From Agarivorans albus (GTDB lineage: Bacteria; Pseudomonadota; Gammaproteobacteria; Enterobacterales; Celerinatantimonadaceae), in NCBI RefSeq assembly GCF_019670105.1, contig NZ_AP023032.1, positions 2,474,972 through 2,538,971 on the forward strand: DNA of 64,000 nucleotides, written 5' to 3'. The notes below the pieces were generated by a model. That model had not been told where the DNA came from. It did no database searches and saw nothing but the letters and a program-made list of their open reading frames with translations. Of this stretch, positions 43,772 through 53,498 are shown one piece after another. Each line of letters starts with the position of its first letter. The stretch's first letter is position 1. The translations under genes and the position numbers were made by a program.

Positions 43772-45460
43772 TTGAAACGTTTTTTTGGCAAACGCTCCAT
43801 AGGCACAGCGGTAATCCGCTTGTTAAGTGTGATGATGTTCCTTTTTGCCTTAGTAGCAATTGGTTCGTTAACCACCTTGGTGAACAGCCTAAATGATGCA
43901 GAAGCGATAAATATAGCTGGCTCTTTGCGTATGCAAAGTTACCGAATGGCACATGCTTTAAATGTTTACGACAAAGAAGTAGAACGTAAAATTCAACAAT
44001 TTGAAACCTCGTTAAACAGTGATGCTTTAACTAAAGCCGCCGAGCAAGATGATGCAATTAACCAGCGCTACCAAAAAGTTAAACAACGCTGGGTACAACT
44101 AAAACCCTTTGTGATAGAAAAGAACATTGATGAATTTGACCGCCAAATTGTGGGATTTGTCGACCTAATCGACGAATTTGTTGCAGAAACCCAATATAAC
44201 TCCGAAGCCAAAGTATTCTCACTAACCCTGCTTCAATTAATTGCCTTTGCCATCATCACATTTATTGCCGTTTACACGCTTTGGTACATTCAAAAGAATA
44301 TTTCCAAACCCATTTATCGATTAGTAGAAGCAGCCAAGCAAGTGCAACAAGGTGACTTTAAAATCTCTGTGCCAACCCGCTACGCCAGCATCGAAATGGA
44401 AACCTTGGCAAAAGGCATTATGTCTATGTCACAAGATTTGGATCACTCATACCAAACACTTGAAAATCAAGTTAAAGCCAAAACTAAAGAGCTTCGCCGC
44501 GCTAACCGCGATTTAAACTTCTTGTACAACCTAGAGCAAACGCTATTTAACAGTACTTTAAATGAGGAACACCTAGAGCAATCACTTAAGCTGCTCTGCG
44601 AAACCTTAGGTATTAAGGGTGCCAAGCTGTACATCGATAAATTGGACATTGAGGTTGAATTACACCAACAAAATGTTCAGTTTGAAGAGCCAATATCCTT
44701 GCAGCTCAATCAAGAACAATATGGCTCTCTGCAGCTGCCGTTAGTGCCCGAAGATAGAGCTGCCATTGTTACAAGTTACTGCCGCACTATCACTAAAGTG
44801 CTGCGTTTCGAACAGAGCTTATTACAAAAGCAAAAACTGTTGTTAATGGAAGAGCGCGCTACGATTGCTCGCGAGTTACACGATTCTTTAGCACAGTCTT
44901 TATCTTACTTAAAAATTCAAACTAGCCTGTTACAAAGGCAACTTAAGCAAAGCCCTTGCGATTGCCAACAAAGCTTTGAAATTAGCGAAGAAATACAATC
45001 AGTATTAAGCGCCGCCTACATCCAGTTACGAGAGTTGCTATCCACCTTCAGATTAACCATTAAAAACGCCCTATTGGTTGAATCACTTCAAGTGTTGGTA
45101 GACGAATTAAATACCCAGCACTCTCAAGTAATAGAGCTTGAGACCAATATATCCAACGATATGGTGGAAGCAGATAAGCAAATTCACATAATACAAATTG
45201 TTCGAGAAGCGATCATAAACGCTCTAAAACATGCTGACTGTGATAAAATTTGGGTTAAATGTATTGGTGACTCTGAGCTTATTTCTGTTGAAATAGCGGA
45301 TAATGGCTTACAGGGTGGCAAACTAAAACAAGTTAATGACCATTACGGACTGCAGATTATGCAAGAACGAGCTCAGCGACTAGATGGAGATATTCGCTTT
45401 GAGCAATCGTTGTCCGGTGGTGTTTCGGTAAAACTAACCTTTCCTAGAAAGAGTAATTAA
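43772..45460 (+). CDS. narQ: Nitrate/nitrite sensor histidine kinase, NarX/NarQ type
   Basis: Membrane sensor kinase for nitrate and nitrite. Two membrane helices (about 13-35 and 152-173) flank a periplasmic sensor whose start carries the P-box NDAEAINIAGSLRMQSYRM (residues 41-59), the nitrate-binding element of this family. A HAMP domain, a coiled linker (KAKTKELRRANRDLNFL), a GAF-like central module and a HisKA_3 domain follow; the phospho-accepting His370 is in ARELHDSLAQ. The ATPase domain ends the protein (IADNGLQGG). The TTG start has AAGGA 8 bp upstream. narQ rather than narX is chosen because only Nap is nearby. Confidence 0.9.
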   Translation: MKRFFGKRSIGTAVIRLLSVMMFLFALVAIGSLTTLVNSLNDAEAINIAGSLRMQSYRMAHALNVYDKEVERKIQQFETSLNSDALTKAAEQDDAINQRYQKVKQRWVQLKPFVIEKNIDEFDRQIVGFVDLIDEFVAETQYNSEAKVFSLTLLQLIAFAIITFIAVYTLWYIQKNISKPIYRLVEAAKQVQQGDFKISVPTRYASIEMETLAKGIMSMSQDLDHSYQTLENQVKAKTKELRRANRDLNFLYNLEQTLFNSTLNEEHLEQSLKLLCETLGIKGAKLYIDKLDIEVELHQQNVQFEEPISLQLNQEQYGSLQLPLVPEDRAAIVTSYCRTITKVLRFEQSLLQKQKLLLMEERATIARELHDSLAQSLSYLKIQTSLLQRQLKQSPCDCQQSFEISEEIQSVLSAAYIQLRELLSTFRLTIKNALLVESLQVLVDELNTQHSQVIELETNISNDMVEADKQIHIIQIVREAIINALKHADCDKIWVKCIGDSELISVEIADNGLQGGKLKQVNDHYGLQIMQERAQRLDGDIRFEQSLSGGVSVKLTFPRKSN

Positions 45461-45474
45461 GGATCCTGCAAGCT

Positions 45475-46110
45475 ATGAGCGACCCAATCAACATTCTTGT
45501 TGTAGATGACCACCCTTTAATGCGTAAAGGCATTGTGCAGTTTTTAAGCATTGAACCTGAGTTTAACGTAGTTGCTGAAGCTGGCAGTGGTGCTCAAGCT
45601 GTGGAGCTTTGTAGTGAGCTAGAACCCGATGTAGTGCTATTAGACTTAAACATGAAAGGATTATCAGGTTTAGATACATTAAAACTACTTCGTGAGAAAC
45701 AAGTAAGCTCTACCATCATTATCCTCACCGTATCAGATTCGAAACAAGACGTTATTAAGCTTATTAACGCAGGTGCAGACGGTTACTTGCTTAAAGACAT
45801 GGAACCAGAGCAGCTGCACGAGCAATTAAAACAGGCAGCCGCGGGCAAACAAGTATTAAGTGAAGAGCTTGTCCCCTTCCTTAGCTGCTTGCACGAAACC
45901 GACGAGTTTGCTGAAAAACTAGGAACAGTCACCAAGCGTGAATTACAAACGCTTAACGAAATAGCCAAAGGTGCCAGCAACCGCGAAGTAGCGTCTACTT
46001 TAAAAATTACCGAAGGTACGGTTAAAGTTCACGTGAAAAGTCTACTTCGTAAATTGAATGCTAAATCGCGAGTTGAATTAACCGTGATGTATCTTGAACA
46101 TATAGCGTAA
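45475..46110 (+). CDS. narP: Nitrate/nitrite response regulator, NarL/NarP family
   Basis: DNA-binding response regulator of 211 residues. The receiver has the acidic pair (Asp11, Asp12), phospho-acceptor Asp57 (VLLDLNM) and the conserved Lys in YLLKDMEPE. A LuxR-type helix-turn-helix forms the C-terminus (LQTLNEIAKGASNREVASTLKITEGTVKVHVKSLLRKL). Some segments (KDMEPEQL, AAAGKQVLSE) resemble NarL as much as NarP; I use narP because the target in the window is nap. It starts 14 bp after the kinase gene. The 7-2-7 site upstream of napF is its likely binding place. Confidence 0.88.
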   Translation: MSDPINILVVDDHPLMRKGIVQFLSIEPEFNVVAEAGSGAQAVELCSELEPDVVLLDLNMKGLSGLDTLKLLREKQVSSTIIILTVSDSKQDVIKLINAGADGYLLKDMEPEQLHEQLKQAAAGKQVLSEELVPFLSCLHETDEFAEKLGTVTKRELQTLNEIAKGASNREVASTLKITEGTVKVHVKSLLRKLNAKSRVELTVMYLEHIA

Positions 46111-46114
46111 ACGC

Positions 46115-46345
46115 ATGAATAACACGCTACTGATGGGCGAAGCCAGTTGCCTTATTCTGGCAATGAGCTTCGCGATAAGAGCGATGTTTTTACATGCTAA
46201 ACGCCATCAAGATTGGTTCAATCCTCTGCGGATCTTCTTCAAGCCCGTCAACAATCTAAATGCCGATGAGTACTCATTAATTAGATGGGCAGTTTACGCA
46301 CTAGTAGCGTGTGTAAGCTTAGATGTTGTTAGACACATGATATAA
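46115..46345 (+). CDS. Small membrane protein in the narQP operon
   Basis: Unrecognised 76-residue protein starting 4 bp after the narP stop, followed by a terminator, so it is the third gene of the narQ-narP operon. Two hydrophobic segments (about residues 7-28 and 58-73) flank a basic/aromatic loop (HAKRHQDWFNPLRIFFKP) with an NADEYSLIRW stretch. No catalytic motif is visible. A link to nitrate signalling is inferred from position only; it may be an unrelated small protein that shares the transcript. Confidence 0.6.
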   Translation: MNNTLLMGEASCLILAMSFAIRAMFLHAKRHQDWFNPLRIFFKPVNNLNADEYSLIRWAVYALVACVSLDVVRHMI

Positions 46346-46370
46346 AAAAGCGGCTTTACGCCGCTTTTTT
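46344..46370. terminator. Bidirectional terminator between the narQP operon and ygiQ
   Basis: An 11-bp stem (AAAAAAGCGGC, loop TTTAC, complement) with A/T-runs lies at the end of the small membrane protein gene and just before the ygiQ stop. It serves the two converging units. Confidence 0.9.
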
Positions 46371-46371
46371 A

Positions 46372-48510
46372 TTAACGCTTTTGCTTAAATTGCTTGTTAG
46401 TGAATCGAGTGGCTGCAAAGTTACTGTTTTTCGCCCCTTTATAACCGCGGTTTCCTGCCCCACGACTTCCCCGCTTACTGTCTGCCGGCACCAAATGGTG
46501 TAAGCCACCACCAATTAACTTGGTAAGGCCCATATTGGTTAAGCCTTCGCGGATGATTGGCCAATTCTTCTCATCATGGTAACGAAGCAAGGCCTTATGT
46601 AAGCGGCGTTGACGCCCTTTCTTGGCTACCGATACTCGTTCACTGGTATGGCTAACCTTATGCAGCGGATTTCGCTCGGTGTGATACATAGTCGTTGCGT
46701 TGGCTAAAGGCGATGGATAGAAGTTCTGCACTTGGTCCAATCGAAACTTATTCTTCTTCAACCACAATGCCAGTGTCACCATGTCTTCATCTTTAGTGCC
46801 TGGATGCGCCGAGATAAAATAAGGGATCAAGTACTGCTTTTTACCGGCTTCTTTCGAGTATTTATCAAACAGCTCTTTAAACTTATGATAAGTGCCCATA
46901 CCCGGCTTCATCATCTTAGATAATGGGCCTTCCTCAGTATGCTCTGGCGCAATTTTTAGGTAGCCGCCAACGTGGTGTAAGGCGAGCTCCTTAACGTAAC
47001 GAGGGTCTTCAATGGCAAGGTCGTAACGCACACCAGAAGCAATTAGAATCTTTTTTATCCCTTCCACCTTTCGCGCCCTACGATACAGGTCAATGGTTGG
47101 CGTATGGTCAGTATCCATGTGGTGACAAATAGTCGGATAAACACAAGACAAGCGGCGACAAGTTTCTTCGGCTTTTGGGCTTTTACAATTTAGTCGATAC
47201 ATATTGGCCGTTGGGCCACCTAAATCAGAAATAACGCCTGTAAATCCAGGAACTTGATCTCTGATCTGCTCGATCTCGTTGATGATGGAATCTTCTGAGC
47301 GACTTTGAATAATTCGCCCTTCGTGCTCGGTAATTGAACAGAAAGTACAACCACCATAACAACCACGCATGATGTTAATTGAAAACTTAATCATGTCGTA
47401 GGCAGGGATCTTAGCTTTGCCGTAACTTGGGTGCGGCACACGCTGGTAAGGCAAACCAAACACACCATCCATATCTTCAGTGCTTAACGGCAACGCAGGT
47501 GGGTTAAGCCAAACAATTCTATCACCATGGCGCTGAGCTAATGCTCGGGCACAGCCTGGGTTAGTTTCTAAGTGGAAAATCCGGGAAGCATGGGCGTAAA
47601 GCACTTGGTTAACTTTAACTTGCTCAAACGCCGGCAAATTAATATATACGTTTTCCCAAGGGCGCTTCTTTTCCAATTGCACAACAATCGGTTTAGCTTG
47701 CTCGGCTTCTTTGGGGTCAACTGTCTCGGCCTCTTTAGTCGAACAGCTTTCCTCTATTTCGGCATACGGGCTAGGAATAGGGTCAATTTTTCCAGGCTTA
47801 TCTAGATGGCTTGAATCTAAGCCACTCCAGCCGGGCAACGCTTCTTTACGAATAATCGCCGTTCCACGAACATCATTTAGTTCGCTAATTGCCTCACCTT
47901 GGCTAAGGCGGTGTGCGACTTCTACCAGAGGACGCTCAGCATTCCCGTAGATAAGCAGCTCTGCTTTTGCATCAAACAGTACCGAACGACGCACTTTATC
48001 GGACCAGTAATCATAGTGGGCAATACGGCGTAAGCTTGCTTCTATTCCGCCAAGTACCACTGGCACATCTTTGTAGGCTTCTTTACAGCGTTGTGAGTAT
48101 ACAATTACGGCGCGATCGGGGCGTTTACCCCCTTCATTATTTGGCGTATAAGCATCGTCATGACGTAGCTTTCTGTCTGCTGTGTAGCGGTTGATCATCG
48201 AATCCATGTTGCCAGCAGTTACCCCAAAAAATAAATTGGGCTTGCCTAGTTTCATAAAGGCATCTTTGCTGGTCCACTCCGGCTGAGCAATAATCCCAAC
48301 TCTGAAGCCTTTGGCCTCTAACATACGGCCAATAACTGCCATGCCAAAGCTAGGGTGATCAACGTAAGCGTCACCGGTTACCAAAATAATGTCACAGCTA
48401 TCCCAACCTAAGGTTTTCATTTCTTTACGTGACATAGGTAAGAATGGCGCAGCAGCACGCTGACGATTCACGCAAGTTTCAGGTTTAAATAGAGTTGGCG
48501 CAGTTTGCAT
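46372..48510 (-). CDS. ygiQ: YgiQ family radical SAM protein
   Basis: Large radical SAM protein of unknown substrate (712 residues; E. coli YgiQ about 739). The [4Fe-4S] motif CYGGCTFCS lies mid-protein in [18 protein letters not shown], preceded by an N-terminal B12-binding-like UPF0313 domain ([26 protein letters not shown]). The C-terminus is basic (Arg/Lys/Gly-rich), suggesting nucleic acid contact. Family membership is clear; the reaction is not known. Confidence 0.92.
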   Translation of the reverse strand: MQTAPTLFKPETCVNRQRAAAPFLPMSRKEMKTLGWDSCDIILVTGDAYVDHPSFGMAVIGRMLEAKGFRVGIIAQPEWTSKDAFMKLGKPNLFFGVTAGNMDSMINRYTADRKLRHDDAYTPNNEGGKRPDRAVIVYSQRCKEAYKDVPVVLGGIEASLRRIAHYDYWSDKVRRSVLFDAKAELLIYGNAERPLVEVAHRLSQGEAISELNDVRGTAIIRKEALPGWSGLDSSHLDKPGKIDPIPSPYAEIEESCSTKEAETVDPKEAEQAKPIVVQLEKKRPWENVYINLPAFEQVKVNQVLYAHASRIFHLETNPGCARALAQRHGDRIVWLNPPALPLSTEDMDGVFGLPYQRVPHPSYGKAKIPAYDMIKFSINIMRGCYGGCTFCSITEHEGRIIQSRSEDSIINEIEQIRDQVPGFTGVISDLGGPTANMYRLNCKSPKAEETCRRLSCVYPTICHHMDTDHTPTIDLYRRARKVEGIKKILIASGVRYDLAIEDPRYVKELALHHVGGYLKIAPEHTEEGPLSKMMKPGMGTYHKFKELFDKYSKEAGKKQYLIPYFISAHPGTKDEDMVTLALWLKKNKFRLDQVQNFYPSPLANATTMYHTERNPLHKVSHTSERVSVAKKGRQRRLHKALLRYHDEKNWPIIREGLTNMGLTKLIGGGLHHLVPADSKRGSRGAGNRGYKGAKNSNFAATRFTNKQFKQKR

Positions 48511-48687
48511 AAAAATTGGTCTCGTAAAATCAAGCGCGACATTATATACGTTATTTTAGTTGCTAGGAAACGGATTAACAGCAAGTTAACAATTACACGC
48601 TCTAGCTCTGTCAACTCGCTAGCTAAATGACCACAAATAACCTAAAATTTCTTTTAGTATTTAGCGAGTTACTTATTGAAGAAGCAT

Positions 48688-50235
48688 ATGGAATTGCAGC
48701 GGCCTAGCGCTCACCTACTTTTAATACTTTTTGTAAGCCAACTGCTTTTTGCCTGTGCCCAGCGCCCATCTGACGAGCTAATTCAACAATATAAGCAGCC
48801 AAGCTACACCATTAAGCCCGGTGTCGAGTCCGAAAATCAATTCAAAGTAAATCAAATTACCCAATATCAACCAGGTAAAAATGGCATTGCGGTTCTGTCT
48901 GATGGCATAAGTGCCTTTGCCGCTAGAATTGCGTTAATTGAAGAAGCGCAACTAAGCATTGATGCGCAGTATTACATGATTAAAGAAGACATGACGGGAG
49001 CCATTTTTCTCGGTAACTTAATTGGGGCTGCTGACCGAGGGGTACGGGTTCGCCTGCTAATTGACGACATTAATACCTCCAATTACGACGATGTTCTCAA
49101 AGCCATGGCCTTGCATGACAATATCGAAGTAAGGGTCTTCAACCCATTTTACGACCGCACCTTTAGAGCAACAAACATGGTGGGCGACTTTGAGCGTTTA
49201 AATAGCCGCATGCACAATAAATCGCTAACTATTGATGGCCTAATTACTGTAGTAGGCGGACGCAATATCGGCGATGAATACTTTAGCGCTAAAGATGATC
49301 TAGAGTTCTCTGATATCGATGCCATTGCCTTAGGGCCGATAGTCGATGAAGTAAATCAAGCCTTTGATCTCTATTGGAATAACATTCGAAGCTACCCCAT
49401 TGAATCCTTAAATACCAAGCAAATAGATATACAAGCTCAATATCGCCGTTTAGAACAACAGATTTTTAAAAACAGTGTTAAGTCCTTTGTAGTTGCTCAT
49501 TTGCGTTACGCAAAATTAATCGAAGATAAAACCTTTCGCGATTATCTATATTGGTGTGACGGCAGGCTACTAGTTGATCATCCCAATAAAGATGGCGACT
49601 TTGCTAGTGACGTATCTACAAATTTAGCCCGTGTACTTGAGCAGTCAGAGCAAAGTATTTTACTTAGTTCTCCTTATTTTGTGCCCGGCGAAGAAGGTAC
49701 CTCAGGTTTAATAGAACTTGCCCACAAAGGCATAGACGTAAGTGTGATTACCAATTCGCTTGCAGCAACCGATGTTGCAGCCGTTCACTCTGGTTACAAA
49801 AAGTATCGCAAACGCTTGGTAGAAGGGAATGTATTTCTTTATGAAGTAAAACCGGATGCAAAGCAAAAACAACGTTTAGCTTTTTTTGGTAAAGGTGCCT
49901 CTAGGGCAAGTTTGCATAGCAAAGTTTTTGTAATTGATGAAGAAAAGCTCTTTATTGGCTCTTTTAATTGGGATCCACGCTCTATCAATCTAAATACCGA
50001 AATGGGCTTGTTACTCACCTGCCCCAATTTGGCATACCTAGTGTTTAACGCAGTGCATGACGAACTGCCATTTAAAAGCTATTTGCTAGAGCTAGATGAC
50101 AAGCAACAATTAGAGTGGGTAGAAACGTTTAGGGAGCAAGCTGAAACACGCTACGATAGTGAGCCTAAAGCCAGCGCATGGCGAAAGTTTCAAGCTTGGA
50201 TAGTTGGTCTTCTACCAATAGAAGACCAACTCTAG
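48688..50235 (+). CDS. Phospholipase-D-family lipoprotein, cardiolipin synthase C-like
   Basis: Predicted lipoprotein with two HKD motifs. I chose the ATG at 48688 (GAAGAAG upstream), giving a signal sequence and lipobox LFAC (Cys23); a TTG four codons earlier is possible. The first HKD is HNKSLTID (His176, Lys178, Asp183) followed by GGRNIGDEYF; the second is HSKVFVID (His410, Lys412, Asp417) followed by GSFNWDPRS. Both motifs are complete, so an active transphosphatidylase is likely. E. coli ClsC (YmdC) is the closest well-known relative, making cardiolipin from phosphatidylglycerol and phosphatidylethanolamine with YmdB; no ymdB is seen here. Confidence 0.82.
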   Translation: MELQRPSAHLLLILFVSQLLFACAQRPSDELIQQYKQPSYTIKPGVESENQFKVNQITQYQPGKNGIAVLSDGISAFAARIALIEEAQLSIDAQYYMIKEDMTGAIFLGNLIGAADRGVRVRLLIDDINTSNYDDVLKAMALHDNIEVRVFNPFYDRTFRATNMVGDFERLNSRMHNKSLTIDGLITVVGGRNIGDEYFSAKDDLEFSDIDAIALGPIVDEVNQAFDLYWNNIRSYPIESLNTKQIDIQAQYRRLEQQIFKNSVKSFVVAHLRYAKLIEDKTFRDYLYWCDGRLLVDHPNKDGDFASDVSTNLARVLEQSEQSILLSSPYFVPGEEGTSGLIELAHKGIDVSVITNSLAATDVAAVHSGYKKYRKRLVEGNVFLYEVKPDAKQKQRLAFFGKGASRASLHSKVFVIDEEKLFIGSFNWDPRSINLNTEMGLLLTCPNLAYLVFNAVHDELPFKSYLLELDDKQQLEWVETFREQAETRYDSEPKASAWRKFQAWIVGLLPIEDQL

Positions 50236-50240
50236 CAGGC

Positions 50241-50723
50241 TTAGTGATGGTGACCACAGCCACCAGCAGCGTGAACATGGCCGTGAGCTAACTCTTCTTC
50301 AGTCGCTTTACGAACTTCGGTCACTTCAATTGAGAAAGCCAAATCGATTCCGGCTAATGGGTGGTTGCCATCAACAATTACTTCGTCTTCTTCCATGCCG
50401 ATAATAATTACTGATTGCTCACCTTCGTCGGTAGTAGCGCGAAACTGCATGCCTACTTCTACTTCAACATCACCAAACATACTCTTTGGCACAGCTTGAA
50501 CAAGGTTATCGTTACGCTCGCCATAAGCATCTTCGGCAGCAATGTCTGCATCAAACTTGTCGCCAACCTGCTTGCCAACTAGCGCTTGCTCTAAGCCAGG
50601 TACTAACTGACCATGGCCAACAATAATTGCCAAAGGCTCTTTGCCTTCGGAAGTATCAAGTTGTTCGCCATTAGCGGTTACAGTGTATTCAAAAACGGCA
50701 ACGTCGTCTTTTGCAATGATCAT
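50241..50723 (-). CDS. slyD: FKBP-type peptidyl-prolyl isomerase SlyD
   Basis: Cytoplasmic prolyl isomerase and chaperone with a metal-binding tail, linked in E. coli to nickel delivery for hydrogenase. The FKBP part (DTSEGKEPLAIIVGHGQLVPGLEQAL) and the inserted IF domain (about residues 70-125) are typical. The C-terminal tail is short but His-rich (HGHVHAAGGCGHHH), 160 residues in all against 196 in E. coli. It converges on the PLD lipoprotein gene with 5 bp between stops. Confidence 0.93.
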   Translation of the reverse strand: MIIAKDDVAVFEYTVTANGEQLDTSEGKEPLAIIVGHGQLVPGLEQALVGKQVGDKFDADIAAEDAYGERNDNLVQAVPKSMFGDVEVEVGMQFRATTDEGEQSVIIIGMEEDEVIVDGNHPLAGIDLAFSIEVTEVRKATEEELAHGHVHAAGGCGHHH

Positions 50724-51067
50724 TCAAGATTCCTTGGTTAAAAATAATGCAGAACTCTGCTAACAGGGCAATTCTAAAGCTTCAGAAACAAAATTACTAT
50801 CTAGGATTCATTTATCAAAATAGTGCTAACTGGCAACTTGCGGCTCTTTGAAACCTTGTAAATGTGTTCAGTTTGATAAGAAACAAGCTATCGGAAATTC
50901 CCACTAAAGATATGAATTCATACCGCTTACCAAACACAGCCATGAAGTTATAGACTCAAGAGCACCCAATCTGAATAAGCTCTTTTGTCTAATGGCGACC
51001 ACACTCTTTAGTGACTAAAAAAGGGGCTCACAAGCCCCCTTTTCATAACCGTTACTGCAATGTTGGC
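50724..51067. other. Intergenic region between slyD and the OFA transporter gene
   Basis: This 344-bp gap should contain the slyD promoter and carries the transporter terminator (51017-51044). I find no further open frame, RNA or repeat in it. Confidence 0.5.
51017..51044 (-). terminator. Terminator of the OFA transporter gene
   Basis: On the minus strand a GC-rich hairpin (AAAAGGGGGCT, loop, AGCCCC) is followed by six T. It starts 24 nt after the transporter stop. Confidence 0.8.
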
Positions 51068-52342
51068 TTAGGCGTGAGCCGTTTGCGCTGCCACATCCAT
51101 TTCAGCACGCGCGCGGGTCATGTAAGACTTCATCAGCAAAGACGCGATTAGGGCGATAACAAATACACCAGCAAAAATGTAAAGCGTCATCTCGTAGCTG
51201 CCAGTTGTTGTTTTAACGTAAGCTGCGATCTGTGGGCCAGCCAAACCAGCCAGCGCCCACGCGGTAAGCACATAGCCGTGAATCGCACTCAGCTCCTTAG
51301 TACCGAATAGATCTCCAATAAAGGCAGGCAGCGTTGCAAAGCCGCCTCCGTAGCAAGTTAGAATAGTGTATAGAACAACCTGGAACAAAATGATGCTGGT
51401 AATGTTTGGCAGCAAACAGAAGGCAACAATCTGAATTAAAAAGAAAATCATATAGGTATTTGGGCGACCAAGTACATCGGATAATGAAGCCCAAGCAATT
51501 CGACCAAGTCCATTAAACAGCGACATTAGACCAACCACACCAGCAGCTTCCGCCGGGCTTAATCCAATACTCTCTTGAGCCAAGGGTGAGGCCGCGTAAA
51601 TAACCGCAATGCCACAGGAAATGTTAATAAACATCATCACCCACAAGCCATAAAAGGGACCAGTTTTAACCGCTTCGTTAGCTGTTAGTTGGGTTAAATC
51701 CTCTAAAACTTTCTTTTCACCTGACTCAACCGCAGCCTTCATTGCATCTGGCATCCAACCCTGTGGTGGCCGCTCTAAATAAGACGCAGAAGCAAACATG
51801 ATAACTAGATATACAACTCCGGTGATCCACCAAGTGTAAGCAATACCATTGCCCTCAACGGTAAAGGTTTCAATAATAAAGTTAAACACCGGGCCTGCTA
51901 CCATAGCGCCAAAGCCAAAGCCCATAATCGCTAAGCCAGTGGCAAGACCACGACGATCCGGGAACCACTTAACGAGGGTAGATACGGGAGTAATATATCC
52001 AATCCCTAAACCTATACCGCCTAACACACCATAGCCGAGCCAAATTAGATAAAGGTTTTGAATATAGGCGCCAAAACCCGCAATTAACAAGCCTCCACCG
52101 AAAAACGTAGCTGCGAGCATACCGGCTTTGCGCGGACCATTCTTTTCTACGAAGTGCCCCATAATCGCTGCGGATAAGCCGAGGAAGAAAATCGCAAAGC
52201 TGAAGGTCCAAGCAATTTCATTGTTGGTCGCTGACTCCAACAGCTGACCTAGGGGTTTCTTAAATACGCTGAACGCGTATACCGAGCCGATAGAGGCATG
52301 TAGCCCAACGGCCGATGCTGCGATAAGCCAACGGTTTTTCAT
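51068..52342 (-). CDS. OFA-family MFS transporter (oxalate/formate antiporter-like)
   Basis: Twelve-helix major facilitator of 424 residues in the OFA family. N-terminal GLHASIGSVYAFSVFKKPL, the GYGVLGGIGLGIGYITPVSTLVKWFPDRRGLATG loop and MSLFNGLGRIAWASLSDVLGR are characteristic. Named members exchange oxalate/formate; E. coli YhjX is a pyruvate-induced relative, so the substrate is uncertain, perhaps a small monocarboxylate. AAGGAG lies just before the ATG. An FNR-like site sits at the class II position, suggesting anaerobic expression. Confidence 0.87.
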   Translation of the reverse strand: MKNRWLIAASAVGLHASIGSVYAFSVFKKPLGQLLESATNNEIAWTFSFAIFFLGLSAAIMGHFVEKNGPRKAGMLAATFFGGGLLIAGFGAYIQNLYLIWLGYGVLGGIGLGIGYITPVSTLVKWFPDRRGLATGLAIMGFGFGAMVAGPVFNFIIETFTVEGNGIAYTWWITGVVYLVIMFASASYLERPPQGWMPDAMKAAVESGEKKVLEDLTQLTANEAVKTGPFYGLWVMMFINISCGIAVIYAASPLAQESIGLSPAEAAGVVGLMSLFNGLGRIAWASLSDVLGRPNTYMIFFLIQIVAFCLLPNITSIILFQVVLYTILTCYGGGFATLPAFIGDLFGTKELSAIHGYVLTAWALAGLAGPQIAAYVKTTTGSYEMTLYIFAGVFVIALIASLLMKSYMTRARAEMDVAAQTAHA

Positions 52343-52874
52343 TACCTACTCCTTGTAAGAACATTAAATCCATTTATTGTCCTTATACTGTAGAACGCTA
52401 GATCTGAAGCATTTTTGACCTAAATCAGTTCAATTTACAGTCAAGTGCTTATTCAAGTCAGCTTAGTGACACAGTTCAAAAAACAGTCTTTGGCAAATGA
52501 TAATATTACCAACAAGATCAATCGAACCTCACAATAAGAATAAAAACCTTTGCCACACCAAAACCACGAAATAAACACGCACCACAGTTAGTGAATAATC
52601 ATGCGCGTAAATGACGTGGTTTTCTCTCCTTAATCTTGGCTAACTATTTGTTCTTTTGTTAATTCTATCTAGTCTTCCACTGGGGAGAAAAAGCAGAGTT
52701 AGAGCTAATTTTATGGTCTCTAGACCAAAGCAAACCGCGTTTAACAGGCATTTATCAGCGCCGCCAAATTTTGCAGCCATACAACTAACCAAAAACAACG
52801 AATAGTTCTGGCAACTTTTATCTAAAAATAAAAAGAGTACACTGTAGCCTTTGAAAAATGCTGTTGGTTACTCC
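52343..52874. other. Intergenic region between the OFA and LysE genes
   Basis: This 532-bp, non-coding stretch between divergent genes contains the FNR-like site, a separated inverted repeat (AAAACCACG at 52560-52568 and CGTGGTTTT at 52615-52623), and a palindrome TGGTCT-CT-AGACCA at 52714-52727. No open frame in it looks like a gene. Confidence 0.5.
52387..52428 (-). promoter_or_regulatory. FNR-like site and -10 of the OFA transporter
   Basis: TTGAC-CTAA-ATCAG (52415-52428, plus-strand reading) matches FNR at eight of ten positions. On the minus strand TACAGT (52387-52392) is a fair -10; the start it predicts (about 52380) puts the site centre at -41.5 and leaves a 37-nt leader. The spacing agreement supports the pair although each element is imperfect. 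Confidence 0.5.
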
Positions 52875-53495
52875 ATGGATCTGTCTACCCTACTCATCTT
52901 TATCCCTACCTTCTTCTTCGTTTCTATTACACCTGGCATGTGTATGACGCTAGCGATGACTTTAGGCATGACCATTGGGCTGCGCCGTACCTTTTGGATG
53001 ATGCTAGGTGAAATGATAGGAGTAGGCATAGTTGCGGTGCTTGCAGTACTTGGTGTTGCTGCAATTATGCTGCGTTACCCAGACGTGTTTACCTTGTTAA
53101 AATGGTTTGGCGGCAGCTATCTTGGTTACTTAGGGATCCAAATGTGGCGCTCTCGCGGAAAGATGGCCATACCCGAAAAAATTGAACAGCAAGCGCAAAT
53201 TAGCCCTTGGCAATTAGCCACACAGGGGCTGGTAACAGCAATAGCCAATCCTAAAGGTTGGGCCTTTATGATTTCACTGTTACCGCCTTTCATCCAAGCG
53301 GACAAAGCCCTTCCCCTGCAACTGAGTGTATTGGTGGGCATAATTCTAATTTCTGAGTTTGTATGTATGACTCTTTATGCAACCGGTGGAAAAACCTTAC
53401 GGTTATTCTTAAACAAAAGCGGCAATGTACGCTTGTTAAACCGCATCTCCGGAACACTCATGATTGGAGTGGGAATTTGGTTAGTATCCACCTAG
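52875..53495 (+). CDS. LysE/RhtB family amino acid exporter
   Basis: Inner-membrane exporter of the LysE superfamily, 206 residues with about six helices. I chose the ATG at 52875, giving MDLSTLLIFIPTFFFVSITPGMCMTLAMTLG, the normal family beginning; the upstream in-frame TTG adds eight residues unlike the family. The usual PGP of the first loop is PGM here. The AIANPKGWAFMISLLPPFI segment is characteristic. Substrate (amino acid or homoserine-lactone-like compound) is not predictable. Only 3 bp separate its stop from the convergent outer-membrane gene. Confidence 0.85.
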   Translation: MDLSTLLIFIPTFFFVSITPGMCMTLAMTLGMTIGLRRTFWMMLGEMIGVGIVAVLAVLGVAAIMLRYPDVFTLLKWFGGSYLGYLGIQMWRSRGKMAIPEKIEQQAQISPWQLATQGLVTAIANPKGWAFMISLLPPFIQADKALPLQLSVLVGIILISEFVCMTLYATGGKTLRLFLNKSGNVRLLNRISGTLMIGVGIWLVST

Positions 53496-53498
53496 TGT

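Noticed and set aside
44470-44650. Cysteine pair in the sensor kinase (CDCQQ) as a redox sensor like NarX cysteines
   Set aside because: The pair lies in the dimerisation/phosphotransfer part near residue 392, not in the central module, so equivalence to the NarX cysteine cluster could not be supported.
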